Of a DNA stretch of 64,000 nt, positions 1-15,625 are shown piece after piece. Position 1 is the first letter of the stretch. Each line of letters starts with the position of its first letter. The notes beneath the pieces were generated by a model. The model did no database searches. It saw nothing but the letters and a program-made list of their open reading frames with translations, and was not told the origin of the DNA. A program made the translations under genes and the position numbers. The DNA is taken from positions 78,923,143 to 78,987,142 of the forward strand of contig NW_026262679.1 of assembly GCF_021869535.1 (NCBI RefSeq). Reading direction: 5' to 3'. The stretch comes from Mytilus californianus. Taxonomy: Eukaryota; Mollusca; Bivalvia; Mytilida; Mytilidae.

Positions 1-830
1 TTATATGACGTTCATACACCAATGAGACAGATTTAGTCGATGGGTGTAAACCCTATATGACGTTCATACACCAATGAGACAGAGTAATTCGATGGGTATA
101 AACCCTAAACAATGTTCTTACACCAATGAGACAGAGTTATTCGATGGGTATAAACCCTATTTAACGTTCATACACCAATTAGACAGAGTTATTCGATGGG
201 TTTAAACCCTATATAACGTTCAAACAACAATGAGAAAGAGTTATTCGATGGGTATAAATCCTATATGACGCTAAAATACCAATGAGACAAAGTTTTTAGA
301 TGGCTATAAAACCTAAACAATGTTCATACACCGATGAGACAGAGTTATTCGATGGGTATAAACCTTATATGACGTTCATACATAAATGAGAATAAGTTTT
401 TCGATGGGTATAAACCTTATATGACGTTCATACACCAATGAGACAGATTTAGTCGATGGGTGTAAACCCTATATGACGTTCATACACCAATGAGACAGAG
501 TAATTCGATGGGTATAAACCCTAAACAATGTTCTTACACCAATTAGACAGAGTTATTCGATGGGTTTAAACCCTATATAACGTTCAAACAACAATGAGAC
601 AGAGTTATTCGATGGGTATAAATCCTATATGACGCTAAAACACCAATGAGACAAAGTTTTTAGATGGCTATAAAACCTAAACAATGTTCATACACCGATG
701 AGACAGAGTTATTCGATGGGTATAAACCTTATATGACGTTCATACATAAATGAGAATAAGTTTTTCGATGGGTATAAACCATATATGAAGTTTATACACC
801 AATGAGACAGAGTTATTCGATGGGTATAAA

Positions 831-916
831 TAGATATAAGAAGATTTGGTATGAGTGCCAATGAGACAACTCTCCATCCAAGTAAAAATTTATAAAAGTA
901 AACCATTATAGGTCAT
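831..916 (+). repeat. 86-bp dispersed-repeat module embedded in the satellite (copy 1 of 5)
   Basis: The satellite period is broken by a segment containing AGAAGATTTGGTATGAGTGC and CAATGAGACAACTCTCCATC, then CCATTATAGGTCAT. It resembles the 'gtggtatgattgccaatgag' type dispersed repeat seen outside the array at 53949. The other four copies are at about 1856-1941, 3293-3378, 6040-6125 and 7477-7562. Those four share CAATGTGACAACTCTCGATC and are therefore descended from one another, while this copy is the least altered. The last two are products of the 4184-bp duplication. Confidence 0.8.
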
Positions 917-1855
917 AAACCCTATATAACGTTCATACACCAGTAAGACAGAGTTATTCGATGGGTATAAACTCTAAACAATGTTCATACACCGATGAGA
1001 CAGAGTTATTCGAAGGGTATAAACCCTATATGACGTTCATACACCAATCAGACAGAGTTATTCGATGGGTTTAAACTCTAAACAATGTTCATACACCGAT
1101 GAGACAGAGTTATCCGATGGGTATAAACCCTAAACAATGTTCATACACCGATGAGACAGAGTTATTCTATGGGTATAAATCCTATATGACGTTAAAATAC
1201 CAACGAGACAAAGTTTTTAGATAGGTATAAACCCTATACATCGTTTATACACCAAAGAGACAGAGTTATTCGATGGGTATAAACCCTATATAACGTCCAT
1301 ACACCAATTAGACAGAGTTATTCGAAGGGTATAAACCCTGAACAATGTTCATAAACCGATGAGACAGAGTTATTCGATGAGTATAAACCTCATATGACGT
1401 TCATACACCAATGAGACAGATTTAGTCGATGGGTGTAAACCCTATATGACGTTCATACACCAATGAGACAGAGTAATTCGATGGGTATAAACCCTAAACA
1501 ATGTTTATACACCAATGAGACAGAGTTATTCGATGGGTATAAACCCTATATAACGTTCATACACCAATGAGACAGAGTTATTCGATGGGTTTAAACCCTA
1601 TATAACGTTCAAACAACAATGAGACAGAGTTATTCGATGGGTATAAATCCTATATGACGTTAAAACACCAATGAGACAAAGTTTTTAGATGGCTATAAAA
1701 CCTAAACAATGTTCATACACAGATGAGACAGAGTTATTCGATGGGTATAAACCTTATATGACGTTCATACATAAATGAGAATAAGTTTTTCGATGGGTAT
1801 AAACCATATATGAAGTTTATACACCAATGAGACAGAGTTATTCGATGGGTATAAA

Positions 1856-1941
1856 TAGATATAAGAAGATGTGGTATGAGTGCCAATGTGACAACTCTCG
1901 ATCCAAGTAAAAATTTATAAAAGTAAACCATTATAGGTCAT
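1856..1941 (+). repeat. Embedded dispersed-repeat module, copy 2
   Basis: This copy has the derived bases CAATGTGACAACTCTCGATC. It is followed by TTTACCCTATATAACG, whereas copy 3 has TTAACCCTATATAACG, so the two can be told apart. Confidence 0.75.
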
Positions 1942-3292
1942 TTACCCTATATAACGTTCATGCACCAATAAAACAGAGTTATTCGATGAGTATAAACCCT
2001 AAACAATGTTCATACACCGATGAGACAGAGTTATTCGATGGGAATAAACCTTATATAACGTTCATACACCAATGAGACAGAATTATTCGATGGCTATAAA
2101 ACCTAAACAATGTTCATACACCAATGAGACAGAGTTAATCGATGGGAATAAATCCTATATAACGTTCATACACCAATGAGACAGAGTTATTCGATGGGTA
2201 TAAAACCTAAACAATGTTCATACATCAATGAGACAGAGTTATTCGATGGGAATAAATCCTATATAACGTTCATACACCAAAAAGACAGTTATTCGATGGG
2301 TATAAACCCTAAACAATGTTCATACACCGATGAGACAGAGTTATTCGATGGGTATAAATCCTATATGACGTTAAAACACCAATGAGACAAAGTTTTTAGA
2401 TGGTTATAAAACCTAAACAATGTTCATACACCAATGAGACAGAGTTATTCGATGGGTATAAATCCTATATAACGTTCATACACCAATGAGACAGAGTTAT
2501 TCGATGGGTATAAACCCTATATAACGTACATTCACCAATAAGACAGAGTTATTCGATGGGTATAAACCATATTTATCGTTCATACATAAATGAGACAAAG
2601 TTTTTCGATGGGTATAAACCATATATGAAGTTTATACACCAATGAGATAGAGTTATTCGATGGGTACAAACCCTATATAACGTTCATACACAAGTAAGAC
2701 AGAGTTATTCGATGGGTATAAACCCTAAACAATGTTCATACACCGATGAGACAGAGTTATTCGATGGGTATAAACCTTATATGACGTTCATACACCAATG
2801 AGACAGAGTTACTCGATGGGTATAAACCCTATATGACGTTCATACACCAATGAGACAGAGTTATTCGATAGCTATAAAACCTAAACAATGTTCATACACC
2901 AATGAGACAGAGTTATTCGATGGGTATAAACAATATTTATCGTTCATACATAAATAAGACAAAGTTTTTCGATGGGTATAAACCCTATATGAAGTTTATT
3001 CACTAATGAGACAGAGTTATTCGATAGGTATAAACCCTATATAACGTTCATACACCAATAAGACAGAGTTATTCGATGGGTATAAACTCTAAACAATGTT
3101 CATACACCAATGAGACAGAGTTATTCGATGGGTATAAATCCTATATAACGTTCATACAAATGAGACAGAGTTATTCGATGGGTATAAACCTTATATGACG
3201 TTCATACATAAATGAGAATAAGTTTTTCGATGGGTATAAACCATATATGAAGTTTATACACCAATGAGACAGAGTTATTCGATGGGTATAAA

Positions 3293-3378
3293 TAGATATA
3301 AGAAGATGTGGTATGAGTGCCAATGTGACAACTCTCGATCCAAGTAAAAATTTATAAAAGTAAACCATTATAGGTCAT
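3293..3378 (+). repeat. Embedded dispersed-repeat module, copy 3
   Basis: This copy lies 1437 bp after copy 2 and marks the nested duplication inside block A1. Confidence 0.75.
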
Positions 3379-6039
3379 TAACCCTATATAACGTTCATGC
3401 ACCAATAAAACAGAGTTATTCGATGAGTATAAACCCTAAACAATGTTCATACACCGATGAGACAGAGTTATTCGATGGGAATAAACCTTATATGACGTTC
3501 ATACACCAATGAGACAGAATTATTCGATGGCTATAAAACCTAAACAATGTTCATACACCAATGAGACAGAGTTAATCGATGGGAATAAATCCTATATAAC
3601 GTTCATACACCAATGAGACAGAGTTATTCGATGGGTATAAAACCTAAACAATGTTCATACATCAATGAGACAGAGTTATTCGATGGTAATAAATCCTATA
3701 TAACGTTCATACACCAAAAAGACAGAGTTATTCGATGGGTATAAACCCTAAACAATGTTCATACACCGATGAGACAGAGTTATTCGATGGGTATAAATCC
3801 TATATGACGTTAAAACACCAATGAGACAAAGTTTTTAGATGGTTATAAAACCTAAACAATGTTCATACACCAATGAGACAGAGTTATTCGATGGGTATAA
3901 ATCCTATATAACGTTCATACACCAATGAGACAGAGTTATTCGATGGGTATAAACCCTATATAACGTACATTCACCAATAAGACAGAGTTATTCGATGGGT
4001 ATAAACCATATTTATCGTTCCTACATAAATGAGACAAAGTTTTTCGATGGGAATAAACCATATATGAAGTTTATACACCAATGAGATAGAGTTACTCGAT
4101 GGGTACAAACCCTATATGACGTTCATACACCAATGAGACAGAGTTATTCGATAGCTATAAAACCTAAACAATGTTCATACACCAATGAGACAGAGTTATT
4201 CGATGGGTATAAACAATATTTATCGTTCATACATAAATAAGACAAAGTTTTTCGATGGGTATAAACCCTATATGAAGTTTATTCACCAATAAGACAGAGT
4301 TATTCGATGGATATAAACTCTAAACAATGTTCATACACCAATGAGACAGAGTTATTCGATGGGTATAAATCCTATATAACGTTCATACAAATGAGACAGA
4401 GTTATTCAATGGGTATAAACCCTATATGATGTTCAAACACAAATGAGACAAAGTTTTTAGATAGGTATAAACCCTATACATCGTTTATACACCAATGAGA
4501 CAGAGTTATTCGATGGGTAAAAACCATATATGAAGTTTATACACCGATGAGACAGAGTTATTTGATGAGTATAAATCCTATATAACGTTCATACACAAAT
4601 GAGACAGAGCTATTCGATAGGTATAAACCCTATTTATCGTTCATACATAAATGAGACAAAGTTTTTCGATGGATATAAACCCTATATAACGTTCATACAC
4701 CAATTAGACAGAGTTATTCGATGGGTATAAACCCTAAACAATGTTCATACACCAATGAGACAGAGTTATTCGATGGGTATAAATCCTATATAACGTTCAT
4801 CCAGCAATGAGACAGAGCTTTTCGATGGGTATAAACCCTATTTATCGTTCATACATAAATGAGACAAAGTTTTTCGATGGATATAAACCCTATATGACGT
4901 TCAAACACAAATGAGACAAAGTTTTTAGATAGGTATAAACCCTATACATCGTTTATACACCAATGAGACAGAGTTATTCGATGGGTAAAAACCCTATATA
5001 AGGTTCTTACAACAATGAGACAGAGTTATTCGATGGGTATAAACCCTAAAGAATGTTCATACACCAATGATACAGAGTTATTGGATGGGTATAAACCTTA
5101 TATGACGTTCATACACCAATGAGACAGAGTTATTCGATGGGTATAAACCATATTTATCGTTCATACAACAATGAGACAGAGTTATTCGATGGGTATAAAT
5201 TATATACATCGTTTATGCACCAATAAGACAGAGTTATTCGATGGGTATAAAACCTAAACAATGTTCATACACTGATGAGACAGAGTTATTCGATGGGTAT
5301 AAACCCTATATGACGTTCATACACCAATGAGAAAGAGTTATTCGATGGCTATAAAACCTAAACAATGTTCATACACCAATGAGACAGAGTTATTTGATGG
5401 GTATAAATACTATATAACGTTCTTACACCAATGAGACAGAGTTATTCGATGGGTATATGGGTATAAACCCTAAACAATGTTCATACACCGATGAGACAGA
5501 GTTATTCGATGGGTATAAACCCTATATGACGTTCATACACCAATGAGACAGAGTTATTCGATGGCTATAAACCCTAAACAATGTTCATACACCGATGAGA
5601 CAGATTTAGTCGATGGGTGTAAACCCTATATGACGTTCATACACCAATGAGACAGAGTAATTCGATGGGTATAAACCCTAAACAATGTTTATACACCAAT
5701 GAGACAGAGTTATTCGATGGGTATAAACCCTATATAACGTTCATACACCAATGAGACAGAGTTATTCGATGGGTTTAAACCCTATATAACGTTCAAACAA
5801 CAATGAGACAGAGTTATTCGATGGGTATAAATCCTATATGACGTTAAAACACCAATGAGACAAAGTTTTTAGATGGCTATAAAACCTAAACAATGTTCAT
5901 ACACAGATGAGACAGAGTTATTCGATGGGTATAAACCTTATATGACGTTCATACATAAATGAGAATAAGTTTTTCGATGGGTATAAACCATATATGAAGT
6001 TTATACACCAATGAGACAGAGTTATTCGATGGGTATAAA

Positions 6040-6125
6040 TAGATATAAGAAGATGTGGTATGAGTGCCAATGTGACAACTCTCGATCCAAGTAAAAATTT
6101 ATAAAAGTAAACCATTATAGGTCAT
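6040..6125 (+). repeat. Embedded dispersed-repeat module, copy 4
   Basis: This is the A2 counterpart of copy 2, offset by 4184 bp. Confidence 0.75.
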
Positions 6126-7476
6126 TTACCCTATATAACGTTCATGCACCAATAAAACAGAGTTATTCGATGAGTATAAACCCTAAACAATGTTCATACA
6201 CCGATGAGACAGAGTTATTCGATGGGAATAAACCTTATATAACGTTCATACACCAATGAGACAGAATTATTCGATGGCTATAAAACCTAAACAATGTTCA
6301 TACACCAATGAGGCAGAGTTAATCGATGGGAATAAATCCTATATAACGTTCATACACCAATGAGACAGAGTTATTCGATGGGTATAAAACCTAAACAATG
6401 TTCATACATCAATGAGACAGAGTTATTCGATGGGAATAAATCCTATATAACGTTCATACACCAAAAAGACAGTTATTCGATGGGTATAAACCCTAAACAA
6501 TGTTCATACACCGATGAGACAGAGTTATTCGATGGGTATAAATCCTATATGACGTTAAAACACCAATGAGACAAAGTTTTTAGATGGTTATAAAACCTAA
6601 ACAATGTTCATACACCAATGAGACAGAGTTATTCGATGGGTATAAATCCTATATAACGTTCATACACCAATGAGACAGAGTTATTCGATGGGTATAAACC
6701 CTATATAACGTACATTCACCAATAAGACAGAGTTATTCGATGGGTATAAACCATATTTATCGTTCATACATAAATGAGACAAAGTTTTTCGATGGGTATA
6801 AACCATATATGAAGTTTATACACCAATGAGATAGAGTTATTCGATGGGTGCAAACCCTATATAACGTTCATACACAAGTAAGACAGAGTTATTCGATGGG
6901 TATAAACCCTAAACAATGTTCATACACCGATGAGACAGAGTTATTCGATGGGTATAAACCTTATATGACGTTCATACACCAATGAGACAGAGTTACTCGA
7001 TGGGTATAAACCCTATATGACGTTCATACACCAATGAGACAGAGTTATTCGATAGCTATAAAACCTAAACAATGTTCATACACCAATGAGACAGAGTTAT
7101 TCGATGGGTATAAACAATATTTATCGTTCATACATAAATAAGACAAAGTTTTTCGATGGGTATAAACCCTATATGAAGTTTATTCACTAATGAGACAGAG
7201 TTATTCGATAGGTATAAACCCTATATAACGTTCATACACCAATAAGACAGAGTTATTCGATGGGTATAAACTCTAAACAATGTTCATACACCAATGAGAC
7301 AGAGTTATTCGATGGGTATAAATCCTATATAACGTTCATACAAATGAGACAGAGTTATTCGATGGGTATAAACCTTATATGACGTTCATACATAAATGAG
7401 AATAAGTTTTTCGATGGGTATAAACCATATATGAAGTTTATACACCAATGAGACAGAGTTATTCGATGGGTATAAA

Positions 7477-7562
7477 TAGATATAAGAAGATGTGGTATGA
7501 GTGCCAATGTGACAACTCTCGATCCAAGTAAAAATTTATAAAAGTAAACCATTATAGGTCAT
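7477..7562 (+). repeat. Embedded dispersed-repeat module, copy 5
   Basis: This is the A2 counterpart of copy 3, offset by 4184 bp. Confidence 0.75.
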
Positions 7563-10500
7563 TAACCCTATATAACGTTCATGCACCAATAAAACAGAGT
7601 TATTCGATGAGTATAAACCCTAAACAATGTTCATACACCGATGAGACAGAGTTATTCGATGGGAATAAACCTTATATGACGTTCATACACCAATGAGACA
7701 GAATTATTCGATGGCTATAAAACCTAAACAATGTTCATACACCAATGAGACAGAGTTAATCGATGGGAATAAATCCTATATAACGTTCATACACCAATGA
7801 GACAGAGTTATTCGATGGGTATAAAACCTAAACAATGTTCATACATCAATGAGACAGAGTTATTCGATGGTAATAAATCCTATATAACGTTCATACACCA
7901 AAAAGACAGAGTTATTCGATGGGTATAAACCCTAAACAATGTTCATACACCGATGAGACAGAGTTATTCGATGGGTATAAATCCTATATGACGTTAAAAC
8001 ACCAATGAGACAAAGTTTTTAGATGGTTATAAAACCTAAACAATGTTCATACACCAATGAGACAGAGTTATTCGATGGGTATAAATCCTATATAACGTTC
8101 ATACACCAATGAGACAGAGTTATTCGATGGGTATAAACCCTATATAACGTACATTCACCAATAAGACAGAGTTATTCGATGGGTATAAACCATATTTATC
8201 GTTCCTACATAAATGAGACAAAGTTTTTCGATGGGAATAAGCCATATATGAAGTTTATACACCAATGAGATAGAGTTACTCGATGGGTACAAACCCTATA
8301 TGACGTTCATACACCAATGAGACAGAGTTATTCGATAGCTATAAAACCTAAACAATGTTCATACACCAATGAGACAGAGTTATTCGATGGGTATAAACAA
8401 TATTTATCGTTCATACATAAATAAGACAAAGTTTTTCGATGGGTATAAACCCTATATGAAGTTTATTCACCAATAAGACAGAGTTATTCGATGGATATAA
8501 ACTCTAAACAATGTTCATACACCAATGAGACAGAGTTATTCGATGGGTATAAATCCTATATAACGTTCATACAAATGAGACAGAGTTATTCAATGGGTAT
8601 AAACCCTATATGATGTTCAAACACAAATGAGACAAAGTTTTTAGATAGGTATAAACCCTATACATCGTTTATACACCAATGAGACAGAGTTATTCGATGG
8701 GTAAAAACCATATATGAAGTTTATACACCGATGAGACAGAGTTATTTGATGAGTATAAATCCTATATAACGTTCATACACAAATGAGACAGAGCTATTCG
8801 ATAGGTATAAACCCTATTTATCGTTCATACATAAATGAGACAAAGTTTTTCGATGGATATAAACCCTATATAACGTTCATACACCAATTAGACAGAGTTA
8901 TTCGATGGGTATAAACCCTAAACAATGTTCATACACCAATGAGACAGAGTTATTCGATGGGTATAAATCCTATATAACGTTCATCCAGCAATGAGACAGA
9001 GCTTTTCGATGGGTATAAACCCTATTTATCGTTCATACATAAATGAGACAAAGTTTTTCGATGGATATAAACCCTATATGACGTTCAAACACAAATGAGA
9101 CAAAGTTTTTAGATAGGTATAAACCCTATACATCGTTTATACACCAATGAGACAGAGTTATTCGATGGGTAAAAACCCTATATAAGGTTCTTACAACAAT
9201 GAGACAGAGTTATTCGATGGGTATAAACCCTAAAGAATGTTCATACACCAATGATACAGAGTTATTGGATGGGTATAAACCTTATATGACGTTCATACAC
9301 CAATGAGACAGAGTTATTCGATGGGTATAAACCATATTTATCGTTCATACAACAATGAGACAGAGTTATTCGATGGGTATAAATTATATACATCGTTTAT
9401 GCACCAATAAGACAGAGTTATTCGATGGGTATAAAACCTAAACAATGTTCATACACTGATGAGACAGAGTTATTCGATGGGTATAAACCCTATATGACGT
9501 TCATACACCAATGAGAAAGAGTTATTCGATGGCTATAAAACCTAAACAATGTTCATACACCAATGAGACAGAGTTATTTGATGGGTATAAATACTATATA
9601 ACGTTCTTACACCAATGAGACAGAGTTATTCGATGGGTATATGGGTATAAACCCTAAACAATGTTCATACACCGATGAGACAGAGTTATTCGATGGGTAT
9701 AAACCCTATATGACGTTCATACACCAATGAGACAGAGTTATTCGATGGCTATAAAACCGAAACAATGTTCATACACCAATGAGGCAGAGTTATTGGATGG
9801 GTAAAAACCCTATATAAGGTTCTTACAACAATGAGACAGAGTTATTCGATGGGTATAAACCCTATATGACGTTCATACACCAATGAGACAGAGTTATTCG
9901 ATGGCTATAAAACCTAAACAATGTTCATGCACCAATGAGACAGAGTTATTCGATGGGTATAAATACTATATAACGTTCATACACCAATGAGACAGAGTTA
10001 TTCGATGGGTATAAACCCTAAACAATGTTCATACACCGATGAGACAGAGTTATTCGATAGGTATAAATCCTATATGACGTTAAAACACCAATGAGACAAA
10101 GTTTTTAGATAGGTATAAGCCCTATACATCGTTTATACACCAAAGAGACAGAGTTATTCGATCGTTATAAACCCTATATAACGTCCAAACAACAATGAAA
10201 CAGAGTTATTCGATGGGTATAAACCATATTTATCGTTCATACATAAATAAGACAAAGTTTTTCGATGGGTATAAACCCTAAACAATGTTCATACACCAAT
10301 GAGACAGAGTTATTCGATGGGTATAAATCCTATTTACCGTTCATACACCAATGAGACAGAGATATTCGATGGGTATAAACCCTATATAACGTTCATACAC
10401 CAATTAGAAAGAGTTATTCGATGGGTTTAAACCCTATATAACGTTCAAACAACAAAGAGACAGAGTTATTCGATGGGTATAAACCCTAAACAATGTTCAT

Positions 10501-11771
10501 ACACCGATGAAACAGAATTATTCGATGGGTATAAACCTTATATGACGTTCATACACCAATGAGACAGAGTTATTCGATGGGTATAAACCCTAAACAATGT
10601 TCATACACCGATGAAACAGAATTATTCGATGGGTATAAACCTTATATGACGTTCATACACCAATGAGACAGAGTTATTCGATGTGTATAAACCCTATATG
10701 ACGTTCATACTCCAATTAGACAGAGTTATTCGATGGTTTTAAACCCTATATAACGTTCAAACAACAAAGAGACAGAGTTATTCGATGGGTATAAACCCTA
10801 TATGAAGTTTATACACCAATAAGACAGAGTTATTCGATGGGTATAAACCCTAAACAATGTTCATACACCGATGAAACAGAATTATTCGATGGGTATAAAC
10901 CTTATATGACGTTCATACACCAATGAGACAGAGTTATTCGATGTGTATAAACCCTATATGACGTTCATACACCAATTAGACAGAGATATTCGATGGCTAT
11001 AAAACCTAAACAATGTTCATACACCAATGAGTCAGAGTTATTAGATGGGTATAAATACTATATAACGTTCATACACCAATGAGACAGAGTTATTCGATGG
11101 GTATAAACCCTAAACAATCTTCATACACCGATGAGACAGAGTTATTTGATGGGTATAAACCTTATATGACGTTCATACACCATAGAGAAAGAGTTATTTG
11201 ATTGGTATAAACCCTAAACAATGTTCATACACCAATGAGACAGAGTTATTCGATGGGAATAAATCCTATTTACCGTTCATACACCAATGAGACAGAGTGA
11301 TTCGATGGGTATAAACCTTATATAACGTTCATACACCAATCAGACAGAGTTATTCGATGGGTAAAAACCCTATATAACGTTCATACAACAATGCGACAGA
11401 GTTATTCGATGGGTGTAAACCCTATATAACGTTCATACACCAATAAGACAGAGTTATTCGATGGGTATAAACCCTATATAACGTTCATAAAACAATAAGA
11501 CAGAGTTATTCGATGGGTATAAACCCTATATAACGTTCATACACCAATAAGACAGAGTTATTCGATGGGTATAAACCCAAAACAATGTTCTTAGACCAAT
11601 GAGACAGAGTTATTCGATGGGTATAAACCCAAAACAATGTTCATACACCAATGAGACAGAGTTATTCGATTGGTATAAACCCTAAACAATGTTCATACAC
11701 CGATGAGACAGAGTTATTCGATAGATATAAACCCTATATAACGTTCATACAACAATAAGACAGAGTTATTC

Positions 11772-14700
11772 GATGGGTATAAACCCTATATAACGTTCAT
11801 ACAGCAATAAAACAGAAATGATTGATTGGTATAAACCCTAAACAATATTCATACACCGATGAGACAGAGTTATTCGATGGGTATAAACCCTATATAACGT
11901 TCAAACAACAATGAGATAGAGTTATTCGATGGGTATAAACCCTATTTATCGTTCGTACATAAATGAGGCAAAGTTTTTCGATGGGTATTAACTCTATATG
12001 AAGTTTATACACCAATGAGACAGAGTTATTCGATGGGTATAAACCCTAAACAATCTTCATACACCGATGAGACAGAGTTATTTGATGGGTATAAACCTTA
12101 TATGACGTTCATACACCATAGAGAAAGAGTTATTTGATCGGTATAAGCCCTAAACAATGTTCATACACCAATGAGACAGAGTTATTCGATGGGTATAAAT
12201 CCTATTTACCGTTCATACACCAATGAGACAGAGTTATTCGATGGGTATAAACCCTATATAACGTTCATACACCAATCAGACAGAGTTATTCGATGGGTAT
12301 AAACCCTATATAACGTTCATACAACAATGAGACAGAGTTATTCGATGGGTGTTAACCCTATATAACGTTCATACACCAATAAGACAGAGTTATTTGATGG
12401 GTAAAAACCTTAAACAATGTTCATACACCGATGAGACAGAGTTATTCGATGGGTATAAACCGTATATGACGTTCATACACCAATGAGACAGAGTTATTCG
12501 ATGGGTAAAAACCCTATATAACGTTCATACAACAATGAGACAGAATTTTTTTCGATGGGTATAAACCCTATATAACGTTCATACACCAATAAAACAGAGT
12601 TATTCGATGGGTATAAACCCTAAACAATGTTCATACACAGATGAGGCAGAATTATTCGATGGGTATAAACCTCTTATGACGTTCATACACCATAGAGAAA
12701 GAGTTATTCGATGGGTATAAACCCTAAACAATGTTCATACACCAATGAGACAGAGTTATTCGATGGGTATAAACCCTAAACAATCTTCATACACCGATGA
12801 GACAGAGTTATTTGATGGGTATAAACCTTATATGACGTTCATACACCATAGAGAAAGAGTTATTCGATGGGTATAAACCCTAAACAATGTTCATACACCA
12901 ATGAGACAGAGTTATTCGATGGGTATAAACCCTAAACAATGTTCATACACCAATTAGACAGAGTTATTCGATGGGTTTAAACCCTATATAACGTTCATAC
13001 ACCAATAAGACAGAGTTATTCGATGGGTATAAACCCAAAACAATCTTCATACACCGATGAGACAGAGTTATTTGATGGGTATAAACCTTATATGACGTTC
13101 ATACACCATAGAGAAAGAGTTATTCGATGGGTATAAACCCTAAACAATGTTCATACACCAATGAGACAGAGTTATTCGATGGGTATAAACCCTAAACAAT
13201 GTTCATACACCAATGAGACAGAGTTATTCGAAGGGTATAAACCCTATATGACGTTCATACAACAATAAGACAGAGTTATTCGATGGGTATAAACCCAAAA
13301 CAATGTTCATACACCAATGAGACAGAGTTATTCGATGGGTATAAACCCTAAACAATGTTCATACACCAATGAGACAGAGTTATTCGATGGGTATAAACCC
13401 TAAAAAATGTTCATACACCAATTAGACAGAGTTATTCGATTGGTATAAACACTATATAACGTTCAAACAACAATGAGACAGAGTTATTCGATGGGTATAA
13501 ACCATATTTATCGTTCATACATAAATGAGACAAAGTTTTTCGATGGGTATAAACCCTATATGAAGTTTATACACCAATGAGACAGAGTTATTCGATGGGT
13601 ATAAACCCTATATAACGTTCGTACACCAATGAGACAGAGTTATTCGATTGGTATAAACCCTAAACAATGTTCATACACCGATGAGACAGAGTTATTCGAT
13701 GGGTATAAACCCTATATGAAGTTTATACACCAATGAGACAGAGTTATTCGATGGGTATAAACCCTATATAACGTTCATACAGCAATAAAACAGAAATGAT
13801 TGATTGGTATAAACCCTAAACAATGTTCATACACCGATGAGACAGAGTTATTTGATGGGTATAAACCTTATATGACGTTCATACACCATAGAGAAAGAGT
13901 TATTTGATCGGTATAAGCCCTAAACAATGTTCATACACCAATGAGACAGAGTTATTCGATGGGTATAAATCCTATTTACCGTTCATACACCAATGAGACA
14001 GAGTTATTCGATGGGTATAAACCCTATATAACGTTCATACACCAATCAGACAGAGTTATTCGATGGGTTTAAACCCTATATAACGTTCATACACCAATAA
14101 GACAGAGTTATTCGATGGGTATAAACCCAAAACAATGTTCATACACCGATGAGACAGAGTTATTCGATGGGTATAAACTTTATATGACGTTCATACACCA
14201 ATGAGACAGAGTTATTCGAAGGGTATAAACCCTATATGACGTTCATACACCAATTAAACAGAGTTATTCGATGGCTATAAAACCTAAATAATGTTCATAC
14301 ACCAATGAGACAGAGTTATTCGATGGGCATAAATACTATATAACGTTCATACACCAACGAGACAAAGTTATTCGATGGGTATAAATCCTATATGATGTTA
14401 AAACACCAATGAGACGAAGTTTTTAGATAGGTATAAACCCTATACATCGTTTATACACCAAAGAGACAGAGTTATTCGATGGCTATAAACCCTATATGAC
14501 GTTCATAAACCAATTAGACAGAGTTATTCGATGGCTATAAAACCTAGACAATGTTCATACACCAATGAGACAGAGTTATTCGATGGGTATAAATACTATA
14601 TAACGTTCATACACCAACGAGACAGAGTTATTCGGTGGGTATAAATCCTATATGACGTTAAAACACCAATGAGACGAAGTTTTTAGATAGGTATAAACCC

Positions 14701-15625
14701 TATACATCGTTAATACACCAAAGAGACAGAGTTGTTCGGTCGGTATAAACCCTATATAATGTCCAAACAACAATGAGACAGAGTTATTCGATGGGTATAA
14801 ACCCTATATAACATTCATACAGCAATAAAACAGAGTTGTTCGATTGGTATAAACCCTAAACAATGTTCATACACCGATGAGACAGAGTTATTCAATGGGT
14901 ATAAACCCTATATCACGTTTAAACAACAATGAGACAGAGTTATTCGATGGGTATAAACCCTATTTATCGTTCATACATAAATAAGGCAAAGTTTTTCGAT
15001 GGGTAAAAACCCTATATGAAGTTTATACACCAATGAGACAGAGTTATTCGATGGGTATAAACCCTATATAACGTTCATACAGCAATAAAACAGAAATGGT
15101 TGATTGGTATAAACCCTAAACAATGTTCATAAACCGATGAGACAGAGTTATTCGATGGGTATAAACCCTATATAACGTTCAAACAACAATGAGATAGAGT
15201 TATTCGATGGGTATAAACCCTATTTATCGTTCATACAAAAATGAGGCAAAGTTTTTCGATGGGTATTAACTCTATATGAAGTTTATACACCAATTAAACA
15301 GAGTTATTCGATGGCTATCAAACCTAAATAATGTTCATACACCAATGAGACAGAGTTATTCGATGGGTATAAATACTATATAACGTTCATACACCAACGA
15401 GACAGAGGTATTCGATGGGTATAAACCCTATTTATCGTTCATACATAAATGAGACAGAGTTATTCGATAGGTACAAACCCTAAACAATGTTCATACACCG
15501 ATGAGACAGAGTTATTTGATGGGTATAAACCTTATATGACGTTCATACACCATAAAGAAAGAGTTATTCGATGGGAATAAACCCTAAACAATGTTCATAC
15601 ACCAATGAGACAGAGTTATTCGATG
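11772..15625. repeat. Second large satellite duplication, copy B1 (offset 4265)
   Basis: This block, which begins with the unusual monomer AACAGAAATGATTGATTGG at 11811, recurs 4265 bp further on at 16076. It is unrelated in phase and composition to the A block. The two B copies are separated by about 410 bp of satellite (15626-16035) that resembles 13400-13800, so the original event probably had a larger footprint. Confidence 0.88.

Larger units (their letters stand above)
1390..5573. repeat. Large tandem duplication in satellite, copy A1 (period 4184)
   Basis: This segment of about 80 monomers recurs immediately downstream with an offset of exactly 4184 bp. For example, the landmark CAGATTTAGTCGATGGGTG at 1417 recurs at 5601. 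The boundaries are approximate because both flanks are also satellite. Within it is a weaker nested duplication with a 1437-bp offset, so that 1856-2640 resembles 3293-4080. Such long identical blocks in a 52-bp array are what unequal exchange or replication slippage would leave; an assembly artefact is the alternative. Confidence 0.9.
5574..9757. repeat. Large tandem duplication in satellite, copy A2
   Basis: This is the second copy of the 4184-bp block. By eye it differs from A1 at only a few bases: G for A near 6312, G for A near 6850 and G for A near 8231. It diverges near 9757, where GGCTATAAAACCGAAAC replaces GGCTATAAACCCTAAAC. Identity of roughly 99.9 percent points to a very recent event compared with the monomer-to-monomer divergence. 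Confidence 0.9.

Noticed and set aside
709-7552. Recurring 65-codon minus-strand open frames and 69-codon plus-strand frames in the array.
   Set aside because: They are repeat copies of the satellite and its 86-bp module; 52 bp is not divisible by three and there is no coding signal.
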